Below are positions 36,757-47,864 of a stretch of DNA of 64,000 bases, in pieces. The DNA lies in contig CM035235.1 in assembly GCA_020226215.1 (NCBI GenBank), positions 68,163,283-68,227,282 on the forward strand, written 5' to 3'. The translations under genes were made by a program, and so were the position numbers. A model generated the notes under the pieces. That model ran no database searches. It was not told the DNA's origin and saw nothing but the letters and a program-made list of their open reading frames with translations. Each line of letters starts with the position of its first letter. Position 1 is the stretch's first letter. This DNA is from Sindora glabra (Eukaryota; Streptophyta; Magnoliopsida; Fabales; Fabaceae).

Positions 36757-39700
36757 ATGGATTCAATAGAAGAAAATAAGTGCGAGTCCAAATTTCCAGC
36801 ATTCCCTTTCAAGCCCTACTCGATTCAGATCGATTTCATGAACGCACTTTATCAATCTCTCAACCAAGGTGGCATCTCGATGCTCGAAAGCCCAACTGGT
36901 AAGACCTCCTTTCTCTGACCGGATTTTGATATTTCCTTTCCGGATTGATAATTTGGTGCTTTTTATTTCCATTATTGTTCAGTTGTCTTGGTTTCACCTG
37001 TAATATACCCATTTCTTATACGAATTCGATTTGTTTTGATTGTATCGAAACAGGTACTGGGAAGACTATGAGTGTGATTTGTAGCGCTTTGCAATGGGTG
37101 CTTGATCGGAGGAAACAACAGGAGCTAGCAGAAACAGGAGGTGAATGTGGCAAGAGTTTGGAAAATGGTGGTGCGCTTGGCTCTGATGATGAACCTGATT
37201 GGATGAGGGACTTTATTGTAAACAAAGAGAACGAATGCCGACAGGGGAAGATAAAAAATAAGAAGGAAAAGCTTGGGTCTCAAATAGGAAAGTCACATAA
37301 GAAGAAGAGCGGGGAAGGTTGTAAAGATTTTCAGGTTGCCGGTATGCGAGTTTCTCATATTGAGAAGGGGTTTGAGAATTTACAAAAGAAAACTGATGAA
37401 TTGGATGTTAGTGACAAGGAGTTTTTATTGGAAGAATATGAAAGTGAAGATGATGATGCTCTTGGTAGTGCGAAGTCAAAGAGGAAGTCCAATGGGCATG
37501 TTCTTACTTCGTCTAGTGGAGAAGATGAGTCAGATCAAGAGGAGGAGGAGATGAGGTTGAAAGTTTATTTCTGTAGTAGGACACATTCGCAGCTCTCACA
37601 GTTCATCAAGGAGTTGCGGAGGACAGACTTTGCCAATGTAATGGATGTTGTGTGTTTGGGTTCCAGGAAAAATCTTTGTATTAATGAAGGTCAGGAAATT
37701 ACATACATAAATATATATATATGTGTGTGTGTGTATGTAATTATGTATGTATATAAAGCATATACTATTTTTAATTTTTCCTTTTACTTGTTAAGGTTGC
37801 AGTTGCGAATCAATTGTCTACATTTTATCATTTTCTTTGCTGCATGTTCTCCAGAAGTTCTAAGGCTTGGAAGCACTGCACGCATAAATGAGCGATGCTT
37901 GGAACTTCAGAAGAAAAAGAAAAATGAAGCTACCAAAATTAAGGTGCGTGGGGTTGGTTTAGGGTATTGACTCGCTGTTGTTCTGAATAATCCCAAGTAA
38001 AATGTTAGGTTTAAAATTGTCTACCATATTTTCATCTTTATATTGTTTGATCTGTCTGATAAACTCTGTGCACAGTAATAGAAACACGGGATTTTTGCAT
38101 GTGTTTTCCACTGAAAGAAGAAGCTTTCGGACAGAACTTTATCAATAGACAACTTTGTATCATTGCATAATTTTGGAAATTTGGTCTATTAGTATGGCCT
38201 GAGAAGGGTTCTTTTCAGAGATATTACACTGAAGATGAAACAATAGATATTACTAACTTCCATTCTAAAAGTCTGACTGTGTTCACTAAGTGAACAAGCA
38301 GTTTTGCATTAAAAAAAAATAGAGTAGATAGTAAACTACCGTGTCGAGTTGAACCAAGAACACTTCTCCTGAACAAGTCTGGTTCTAATTTGCAGAAGTT
38401 AGGAGGAGGTACAAGAGTGCGTAGAACAAGAGCCTTTTCTGGTTGCCCAAAGCTTGGTAAACAGAGACAAATACGAGAATTCAGGAATGAGTTATCCCAA
38501 CAAGGTGCCATGGACATCGAAGATCTTGCTAACCTTGGAATAGATTTGGGAACTTGTCCATACTATGGCTCTAGAAGCATGGTTTCAAGAGCTGATCTTG
38601 TGGTCTTACCTTATCAATCTCTTCTGTCAAAATCATCACGTGAAACTCTTGGTCTAAATCTAAAATCAAATATTGTTATAATAGATGAAGCTCATAATTT
38701 GGCAGATTCACTCATCAGCATTTACGATTCCAAAATTACTTTATCACAGGTATGCTAGTCATTCCTCTACCTTGATTGAAGTATTACTGGTTCGTTCCAA
38801 ATGTCAGGTTAAAGGCTTTTGAACCTGAAGACATTAATGTTTTGTAGACAATCATTGGGCTCTTAGTTTAGCTTTAGTGGTAAACCACATGGCAATTTGT
38901 TTCTATTTCCATTGATTATTAGATGATTGTTCTTTCTTTTAACAGCTAGAGAAAGTGCATTTCCATGTGGAGAAATACTTTCAAAGATTCCAGCATCTCT
39001 TGGGACCTGGTAACCGGAGATATATTCAAACTTTGATGGTGGTTACTCGAGCTTTCCTTCAAGTACTACACAATGAAAAGGATTCAAACCTTTTAGATTT
39101 TTGCCAAGATATGGAAGAGATTTCTAAAGAAAACAGGACCGCTGATTTTACTATGGCTGCCAATGATTTTATATTCGAACTTAATATAGACAATATCAAC
39201 TTGGTCAAATTGTTGCAGTATATAAAAGAAAGCAATATCATGCACAAGGTGAGTCTTTCTATAGATTACATACATTTTTTACTTTCAAAGGACCACATGA
39301 CTTGATGTTTTTGTTATTTTGATGTGAAAATGTACTTAAACTTTGCAGGTTAGTAGTTATGGAGAAAAATTGGTTGGCTTAGAGATGAGTTCAGAATTCA
39401 TCAAAATTGGTGAATATAGTGAGGAGGGCAGCACTCATTCTGCTTTCCGGGCTTTGGCTGATATGTTGCTATCACTGACAAACGGAGATAGTGATGGAAG
39501 AATAATCATTTCAAGGTCTGGACAGACAAACTCCTGGAAACAAGGAGGATATATTAAATATGTGATGCTCAGTGGGGAGAAGATTTTCTCCGAGGTTTGC
39601 TAAAATATGTTGTCATAATGAGCTATGATTTTATAGTTTATGTTTCATTCTCCATATATTGTGAAAATAAAAATGACTCTCAAATTTTCTCTAGATTGTA

Positions 39701-41490
39701 GATCAAGCACATGCTGTTTTATTAATAGGTGGAACGCTCCAACCTATAGAAGAAACAAGAGAGCGACTTTTCCCATGGTTACCATCTAATGAGTTGCATT
39801 TCTTTTCATGTGGTCATATTGTCCCTTCAGAGAGCATTATGCCAATTGCAGTTTCTCGTGGCCCCACCGGCCGCTCCTTTGATTTTAGCTACAGTTCCAG
39901 GTGCTCACCGGACACAGTGAGTATATTGCTGTCCTCATCCGTCAATCTTCTGATTTATTGTGCAAGTTCTGTATACAGTCTTGTGATCACTGATCAGAAA
40001 CATGTGAATGTTTAATAGTTCTCTATTTGAATTTCGTTATGAAGAATTATTTGCTTGTGTATTTTACTTTTTCTGAATTTTTTTGGAAAATGTCTGATAT
40101 GCTGCATGGTCTGCATTATAGATACAAGAACTGGGTCTTTTGCTCTGTAATTTGGTGGCCATCGTTCCTGAGGGAATTGTTGTCTTCTTCTCTTCTTTTG
40201 ATTATGAAGGAAAAGTATATGAAGCCTGGAAGTCTTCTGGTATCCTGGAAAGAATTATGAGGAAGAAACATTTGTTTAGAGAACCGAGAAATAATACAGA
40301 TGTTGAATCGATTCTCAAACGATACAAAGAGACAATTGATACATTATCAAATTTGAATTCAAAGGGAAACCCAGCATCTCATACTGGTGCAGTGCTCCTT
40401 GCTGTTGTTGGTGGAAAAATATCGGAAGGGATCAACTTAAGTGATGGTATGGGTCGATGCATAGTCATGGTTGGACTTCCATACCCTAGCCCATCTGACA
40501 TTGAGTTGTTGGAGAGGATAAAGCACATTGAAGGCTTCCAAAATTCAAACTCCATTAATACCCCAAAACTTTCTTCCAGCTATAATGTTTATGGTGGGGA
40601 CGTACATGGTGGATTTGACGTCTTAAGAAGTTGCAGTCACAGAGGAAAAGAGTACTATGAGAATCTCTGCATGAAAGCCGTAAATCAATCAATAGGTGTG
40701 TTCTTAACTCTATATTCTCCACAAGTCTTTCTAAAAGCTTGGCAGATGCTTTACTAGTACTTTTAATCTCTCTCACATATATGAACGGCAACCAGGAAGT
40801 CCAAGAATTTTTTGCATGATCCCTTGACTTCCGGATTGGATTTCCTGTCTGTTGTATACCACCTACCATAACTCTTACGTCTATCTTGGATTTTCTTACT
40901 CCCAAGAGGGAGGACTAAAGAGATAGACACATGCATATGGAACTACATAATTGTGGGTCCCACACTAATGGTTCCTCTGCGGAGAATACTGCCTTAATTC
41001 TGGAGTAAGAAAAAATTTATACTCTAAAAGAAGAGAGATAGAAAAAAAGGATGAGACTTATTAGACCCACCTTGTTGTGAGCCTCATTCCCTTGTTTTAT
41101 CTCTCTTCTCTGAAGTAAGGATTTTTCCTTACTCCTAAAGGTAAAACGTCTCATCCTCCACATCAATGTGTCTATCTTTCTCTTTCTGATGTGAAGGAAT
41201 TTTCTTACTTCAAGAGCAAGGTTGAATCTTCCACATTAGGTTTTATGCTGACTTTCTACTATATCTGTATGATTTTCGTTGTAGGTAGAGCAATTCGCCA
41301 CATTAATGACTATGCAGCAATCTTGCTAGTTGACACAAGGTATGCATCTGATTCCTCAAAAAGAAGCTTTTCCCACCCAGTCAACAAGCTCCCACAGTGG
41401 ATAAAAGATCGACTTGTTTCTTCTACGAAAAACTACGGTGAGGTTCATAAGTTGGTGCATCAATTTTTTAAATTCAACAACAGAGTTTGA
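36757..41490 (+). CDS. DDX11/ChlR1-type DNA helicase (XPD family), 9 exons, 923 aa
   Basis: Superfamily 2 5'-3' DNA helicase with an iron-sulfur cluster; DDX11/CHL1 acts in sister-chromatid cohesion and replication-fork repair. Exons: 36757-36898, 37054-37689, 37855-37943, 38396-38749, 38946-39248, 39349-39594, 39695-39916, 40122-40695, 41285-41490; total 2772 nt. Motifs: Q-motif region FPFKPYSIQIDFM, Walker A ESPTGTGKT (about 44-52), an acidic Lys-rich insert, then the YFCSRTHSQLSQF segment. Fe-S cysteines lie in SRKNLC, NERC, FSGC (306) and GTC (343). The DEAH box IIDEAHNLADS is at about 386, motif V in GKISEGINLSDG and motif VI QSIGRAIRH at about 853-861. The start is chosen by the family N terminus; the frame stays open to an ATG at 36598. 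The last intron carries an inverted-repeat element. No lesion found. Confidence 0.94.
37706..37760. repeat. Compound (AT)n(GT)n microsatellite in helicase intron 2
   Basis: ATATATATATGTGTGTGTGTGTATG followed by more TATG/TATA units just downstream of a donor at 37690. Non-coding and probably length-polymorphic. Confidence 0.85.
40885..41215. mobile_element. Nested inverted-repeat (MITE-like) element in last helicase intron
   Basis: Inner arms 41002-41040 (GGAGTAAGAAAAAATTT ... AGAAGAGAGATA) and 41098-41135 are reverse complements with few mismatches. Outer arms AAAGAGATAGACACATG (40917-40934) and ATGTGTCTATCTTTCTCTTT (about 41166-41186) also pair. The word TTTTCTTACTCC or its complement occurs at about 40890, 41002, 41124 and 41201. 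No open frame. The intron 8 transcript could fold into a long hairpin. Boundaries are approximate. Confidence 0.6.
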
Positions 41491-43093
41491 CAGATTGTCA
41501 ATAGAGTACTTAGAGGGCTCGCTAGACGAAGAGCAATTATGTTCTACACACACAACATATCTTATGAGGCCAAGCTGTCCATTAGATTTATCTTTCCTTA
41601 TATTCTTATTCTTATTTCCTGTATTCCCCGTATTCCTTCTCATCTGTAAAGTTAAGATAGGACCATGGAAGCTGATGTAGATAGCTACAATGTATCCGTC
41701 AGCTACAAGTTTCTGCAGAGCATCTGTAGTATTTAGCACATTTTTTGAAGTGTTCAAAATTGTATATAATAGAATTTTAACCACATCCATAGGCATCAGA
41801 CATATCTCTTGCCTTCCCCAACTGGGGTGTCATTTATTTGTTTCTACCATCTAGTGACACACTACCTAAGAATCGCTTCTATGCATTAATTGTTGGTTCC
41901 TATTTTTGTTGCACTGGGAATGAGAGCATGTAATATAATCTTGACTTTGTTTGCCGGAACTATGTGCATCTTAAGTGACTGATATATGAATGCTTTTAGA
42001 AATCCCGTATCATCGTTAGATATCGTATTGACAACAAATGATGTCTTTCGCGTCACTCATTTCTTACAATTGTGCCTCTGTCATAATTTTAAGAAGTGGA
42101 TCCAACTTATTTTAAAATAGGCAATTTCAGTTTGAAGGATTTTGTGATATATATATATATGTATATATTGAGGTATGAAAGAATTTTTTTCATCGATTTA
42201 GCTCATCGGGGATTTAACGAGAGATTGATGCAATAATAAGTCTTGATGTGTTAAGAAATCTTACATATATATTTTTCATTTCTTCTTGTAAGTTTATGGC
42301 AAACTTAGATCATATAAAAGTTCCTTGCGCAAGAGAACTTTGCAAGTAATGTAGTTAGCTGCTGTCGAGTTCTGGAAGTTAAAGAATGCTGGTGACCTGC
42401 TAGAAACAGAGTCAGCTTTATTATGCCCCGCAATCACATGATATGAGATCCCCAATTTGAATAGATCCTCTCCTTCCTTTATGTGCACAAGGGTCCCAAC
42501 TTTAACTTGCATTTTTAGGCTGCAGATAATCTTTGGTGCTTTTAAGCTTCCCCGTGTGGGACCCTAAGCAAAATCACAACATTAGATATGAATGATTTGT
42601 AGTTAGCATTTTACTAATCCACCTAATATTATTTTATAAGATTTATTTTATATTATGTCCCAAATTCAAATTCATAATTTTACATATATGTTAAATAAAT
42701 TACTACTCCTATTATTAGAAAAAAAAAATAGATTTGAATGATTTGCAAGTTGTTTGGATGAATTTAATTTTGTAATGCCCGTGATCCCAGCAATAATGTC
42801 TGATTACTGAACTCGTTGAGAGCAGTGCTATATGCATGCGCTTCTTGTTACACTGTTTCTTGTACTTGTCACCTTTTATAAGTTAAATCAAATTGATTTT
42901 ACTTGTTTTAAACAATTACGATCACTATAACACAGTCTCATATGCATAGGAGGGATAACATAAGAATATAGTTTGTGCGATTAGCATGCTTTTATATTTT
43001 TGAGCTATTTGCTCAAGTAATTTGTCTTAGTTGCTTTATATAAAAGGGATTTGTTTATAATCCTTTCTTTCATAGTGGTTTTACATTAGGTAT
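41491..43093. other. Helicase 3' region and spacer
   Basis: Probable 3' UTR of the helicase, then A+T-rich spacer with an (AT)n run at about 42148-42172. The open frame at 42294-42512 (minus) has no features. No gene supported. Confidence 0.5.
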
Positions 43094-44378
43094 GCCTTAT
43101 GCAGGGGCGGTCGCATGTTGAGATGGGGCCATGGTCCCCCTAAATTTTTTTTAAAATTTAAATTATATTTATGTAAATTATTTTTTTAAAGAAATTTATA
43201 TGTTTGGCAGTTGGCACCCTCTAAAAAATAAACTAAATGTAAGATGTAACATAATATATAAGGATGCGTTTAGAAATATTACTTCAATGTTTGATTGAAT
43301 ATACTTAGACTTAAAATAAATTAGATTTTATTTGTCTAACTTATTATGATTAAATATTAAATTATGATTAAATAGTTTCTTAGTGTATAGAATTTTTTAA
43401 ATCAAGATAAAGGATATTTATGAAATACTATAATATTATAATATTTTGTAATAAAATTTTGAAATTATTAACTAATTTCAGTACTAAAAATAAGAAACTA
43501 CTCGAGTATTGTAAATTTAGTACTTAGTAAATGTAGCATTTAAAATTCAAATTAAATACTTTAATAATATCAAATATGCTAAATTTAAAAAAAATTAAAG
43601 TATATCTATGTAAATTATTTTTTAAAAGAAATTTATATGCTTGGCGCCTTCTAAAAAATAAAATAAATGTAAGATGTAACATAATATATAACGATGTGTT
43701 TAAAAATATTGCTTCAATGTTTGATTGAATATACTCAGACTTAAAATAAATTAGATTTTATTTGTTTAACTTATTATGATTAAATAGTTTTTTAGTGTAT
43801 AGATTTTTTAAATCAAGATAAAGGATAATTATGAAATACTATAATATTATAATTTTTTTAATAAAAAATTAAAATTATAAATTAAATTTAGTACTAAAAA
43901 TAAGAAACTATTCGAGTATTATAAATTTAGTACTTAGTAAATGTAGCATTTAAAATTCAAAGTTAAATATTTTAATAATATCAAATACATCATAAATAAT
44001 ATTGTGTTTTCTTCTTTTTGAGGAAAGGAAAAAAAATAAAGAAATCAGCTGAAAAAAATGAAAAGGAAGAGATAGTGTTAAAATAGAATTTGCTGTCATA
44101 TTTTTTTATTATTTGCTAAAAATAACCATTTGATATATTAAAATTTACTTCAACTTAATTAAATTTATGTAATAATTGATCTTGGGTTTGAATTTCGCAA
44201 GCTCAATAAATTTGAGCCGAATCTCATTTATTTTTATTAGATTTGAACTTGAAAATTCAAACAAATAGTATCATTTATAATCTTAGCATTCCATACTATC
44301 ATAATTTTTTTAAAATACTCTACCCCCCCCCCCCCCCCAAAAAAAAAATGTACCCCACCCTCTGGCCCCGGCCTTATG
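43094..44378. mobile_element. Non-autonomous hAT-like element with 8-bp target duplication
   Basis: The element (43102-44370, 1269 bp) is flanked by a perfect GCCTTATG duplication at 43094-43101 and 44371-44378; 8-bp duplications are typical of hAT insertions. The left end starts CAGGGGCGGTC and the right end, reversed, starts CGGGGCCAGAG. These resemble degenerate forms of the common plant CAGGGGCGG-type hAT terminus. Inside are two direct copies of a unit of about 430 bp (about 43141-43570 and 43571-43990) and a 16-C tract near 44323. No transposase is encoded, so it depends on another element for movement, if it ever moves again. Confidence 0.8.
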
Positions 44379-46347
44379 ATACTTTTACCTATAAATTTTG
44401 AATTTTTGTAAATATTGTTATTAATTCAAGTAAACTATATCAATGATTATGACTAGTATTAACCCATGGATCCTCTCACCCCAAGATAGTGTTAGGCGAC
44501 TAACTACTCTTATCTTTTTATTCAAAAATTTAAAAATAGGATAAGTTATTCTACTCCAAAATCAAAACATAATCAATTTCTTTGATTAACCACTGTCTTT
44601 AAACAACCAAAATTTATATAGATTTCAGATTTTTTATATTTACATGTTGGTTTCTTACCAATTCTTACAAAATTTTTGGACAATCATCGTAAGCAATTAA
44701 TGACCACCATGATGATGTAGAATGCAAATTTAAGTCAAAACTAGCGAGACTGCTATTACTAATGACAGTTACTAATGTTATTTATTTGAGTTACTAACCA
44801 AATTTATTGAAGTCACAAACATATTTTACCATTATATATAGAGTAGGTTAATTGAGTTGAGCAATTTGACTCCTCATTCAATTGGTCCTAAGAGATTCTT
44901 TGATTGTTACCAGAAATTCATCAGCAGGAAGTAGTAAAAACAAAAAGACCATCTTTAATATAGGATTGTCAAATGTCATGGATCTTATGATCCCATTGAA
45001 TGCAAAATTCAGCTTCCCCATTTGAAATGTCATACTTCTGTAACAAAAGAACGACAGTAATTCTGATAACAAAAGAAACCAATTATGCAGCAGCTGTCTC
45101 TCTTGCAAGTTCAGTCGCTTTTGTTTCATAGTGTAGGACAGGGGTGGGTGAGAGCCCTTAAAAACAAGGGCAAGTGTCTGATAGTGACCTCACAGCAAAG
45201 GTAATAAAATGCACCTTATCTTCTTACCCAATTCAGTTCTCGGTGCTAACTTCAACACACATTGGGGACCGTATGTGCACCTCCTTACGAATAAATCAAG
45301 ATATTCTCCTTCATAAAGCCTTGAAGCAGTTGGTTATTAATATCTTTTGCACTAAATTTACTGGTTTTTTTGTGTAATTTAGGATGAGTTTGTTCTTTGG
45401 AAGATATTTTTTGTAAGAAAATATTCTTTCTATATTTTTGCATGGATGAAAAAAATGATATATTATCTTCATATCTTATTATTGAAAGAGATAATATCTA
45501 AAGTTATGATAATAGAAAAAAATAAATTTCTCTTCCTCTTAAAAAAAAAAAGAAATTATCTTCTACTAAAATTCTTATATTAATTTATAACTATACTAGG
45601 AAAAATATTTTTCATCAAAATAAATAAAATATTAATGTGAGAATATCTTCTGATTAATCTTGTCAACAACTCAAAAAGGTGAAGTTATAATGAGCACAAG
45701 AGGTAGAGGAAGATTTAGGCAGAAGTCATAAAAAGCATTCTTAGCTTCAATAGTTTTATTGAAGATTTATTTTCTAACAGAGTATAACAGTACCCAATGA
45801 TTTATTTTATATCAGATAAGTCTTTAATTGTTGCTGTTGTTATTATTATGTAGCTGAGTTGAAGAAGAAAAAATAAAAGGCAGCAAATACTTGACTAAGA
45901 AATCAGCAATGATGTATGGAATATACAATTAGCATACATGGTCAATAAGACAAAAACAAATTTAGTTGTGTAAAATAATCATGAGGGCATTGTGTGTCAT
46001 CATTTATTTATTTATTGATTAAAAAATGGTGGCTAAGTGAGAGCCAGAATTCAAATTCAACAATACGTTTCCTACTCAATTAACATCACGTTAATATTAT
46101 CATATATCTTTTTGATTTATTAAAGAATTCAAATTTAATTTATTGTCAATAAACAAAAAAAATGATATATTAACTAGAAGGTAATACCGACTATTTTTAT
46201 CGAAGCAGTAATATATAAATAAATAATAGTATAAAATTAATTTATATTGATAATGAAAGATATATATAGAAAAGATATTATATTATGTAGGATTAAAATT
46301 AGAAACATATTATTAACAAGTTCAAGTATAGCTAGACACAAACATAA
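44379..46347. other. Intergenic spacer before the Mutator-like element
   Basis: A+T-rich; open frames at 44878-45129 (minus) and 45174-45377 (plus) have no motifs. Nothing else supported. Confidence 0.45.
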
Positions 46348-46439
46348 CCCTTTTTTGGCAAAAATATCATTTTAACGTTTTTTACGAAACTTATTTCCGT
46401 TTTACCGTTCTTTCGAAACTTATTACCAAAATACGCACC

Positions 46440-46545
46440 ATGGGCGGAGGCGCCATTTGGGATGGCGTCATTGGGGGTGGGGCGCCATCCTGGATGGCGC
46501 CCTTGGGATGGTCTGAGGGCGCCATTCAAGATGGCGCCCTTGAGG
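46440..46545. repeat. Left subterminal GGCGCCAT/ATGGCGCC dyad array
   Basis: Three short inverted dyads with stems around GGCGCCAT and ATGGCGCC and loops of 4-6 nt, at about 46448-46468, 46480-46502 and 46517-46540. They lie just inside the left inverted repeat and stand out as G+C-rich in A+T-rich DNA. Such arrays could be transposase or silencing-factor binding sites; that is inference. Confidence 0.75.
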
Positions 46546-47313
46546 CTATTTTTTACAAATTTTTCTTTTATAAATAATTAATTTTAATATCATTTGAAAA
46601 TAAAAATTTTAAAAATAAATAATATATGATTGTGACTCAAAATAAATTTTTAAAAATAAATCACTCATTATATAATTATATTTAATGTCATATAAAAATA
46701 TGTTAACTCCACTTTGATATCTAATACATAAATTTATTATAGGAATTAAATAAGAAAGTAGTTAATGATAATAATATTATGAATAAAAATAATAAATATT
46801 TGGTAAATAATAAAATATTATTTAAAAAATATAGGATCAATAAAGAATAATAACGTAATTTATATTAATGTCTCTCAAAATTTGATCTAATGACACTTAA
46901 TATTTATCAATTTTTGAAATTATAAACTTCTAACATTTGGAATTATATTATTACAAGTAATTATCTAATATGTTATTACACATAAGTAAGTTGATTGAAT
47001 TTTTCAATAATATTCTTTATATACGGAGTTGAAGATTGTTAGAGATGAAAAGAAATACAACGAAATAAAAATATTTTTCTTATTTTGTATTTATTCCAAT
47101 AATATTCTTGTCACTTTGTATTTATCTCAATAAAATAATTTTTATTCTGTAACAGAGAAGATGCGAAATCACGAGGTTGAAGATAGCTGAAAATTTAAAA
47201 GAATATGATTATTTCGTTTCAATAAATTTTTCATTTTGTAATGAAATCAAAATTGTAACATGAATTAATTTTTTTTTAGTTCGTCACAATGATAAAATAT
47301 TTTAGCAATGCGA

Positions 47314-47410
47314 GGGAAAAGTATCGATTAACTGTTTTTTAAAAAATTATTATTCGTTTTATCGTTCCTTCAAAACATTTTATCGAAATAAGCACAGAAG
47401 ATACGCACAG
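47314..47410 (+). repeat. Internal copy of the MULE terminus (first)
   Basis: GGGAAAAGTATCGATTAACT and the following TCGTTTTATCGTTCCTTCAA ... CGAAATAAGCACAG align base by base with the left terminus at 46357, in the same orientation, at roughly 70 per cent identity. The GATGCC/GGCATC words that follow recall the GGCGCC dyads of the true ends. Confidence 0.7.
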
Positions 47411-47864
47411 CGATGGGGAGATGCCAAATGACGTGCAGAGGTACGCTAGACAAAATGGCATCGTTGGCATTGAAGGGAGGGGACGACAGGCGATATTTCT
47501 CATTATGAATATAAAATTTACTAAATTAATTTAATATTATTTATTTATTTTCACATGGTAAATAAAAGAAAAGTAGATAATTATAACAGTTGTGAAAGTA
47601 TGATAATTAATAATGTTAGTTATTATATTTGGGACATGTCCATATCATCATTTTTTAAAAAAACTAAATAGTTTTATTCATTTTGAAGTTTATTGTTATT
47701 TATAATTGTTCCTACGCAAGCAATTAAAAATGTCGTAGTAATTAAAATCATCCTAAATGTTGATGTTTGGCAATGAAGTAGTAAAATCATACTAAATGTC
47801 GATGTTTGGCAATAAAGTAGTAAGATAAATGTACATAAATATACAATAAACATAGAAAAGAAAT

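Noticed and set aside
36945..37970. One long 341-codon frame through helicase exons 2 and 3
   Set aside because: It runs through introns, including a microsatellite; splice sites and the DDX11 family show the true exon limits at 37054-37689 and 37855-37943.
44323..44338. C16 tract as a functional element
   Set aside because: Homopolymer inside a non-autonomous transposon; probably slippage, and its exact length is unreliable.
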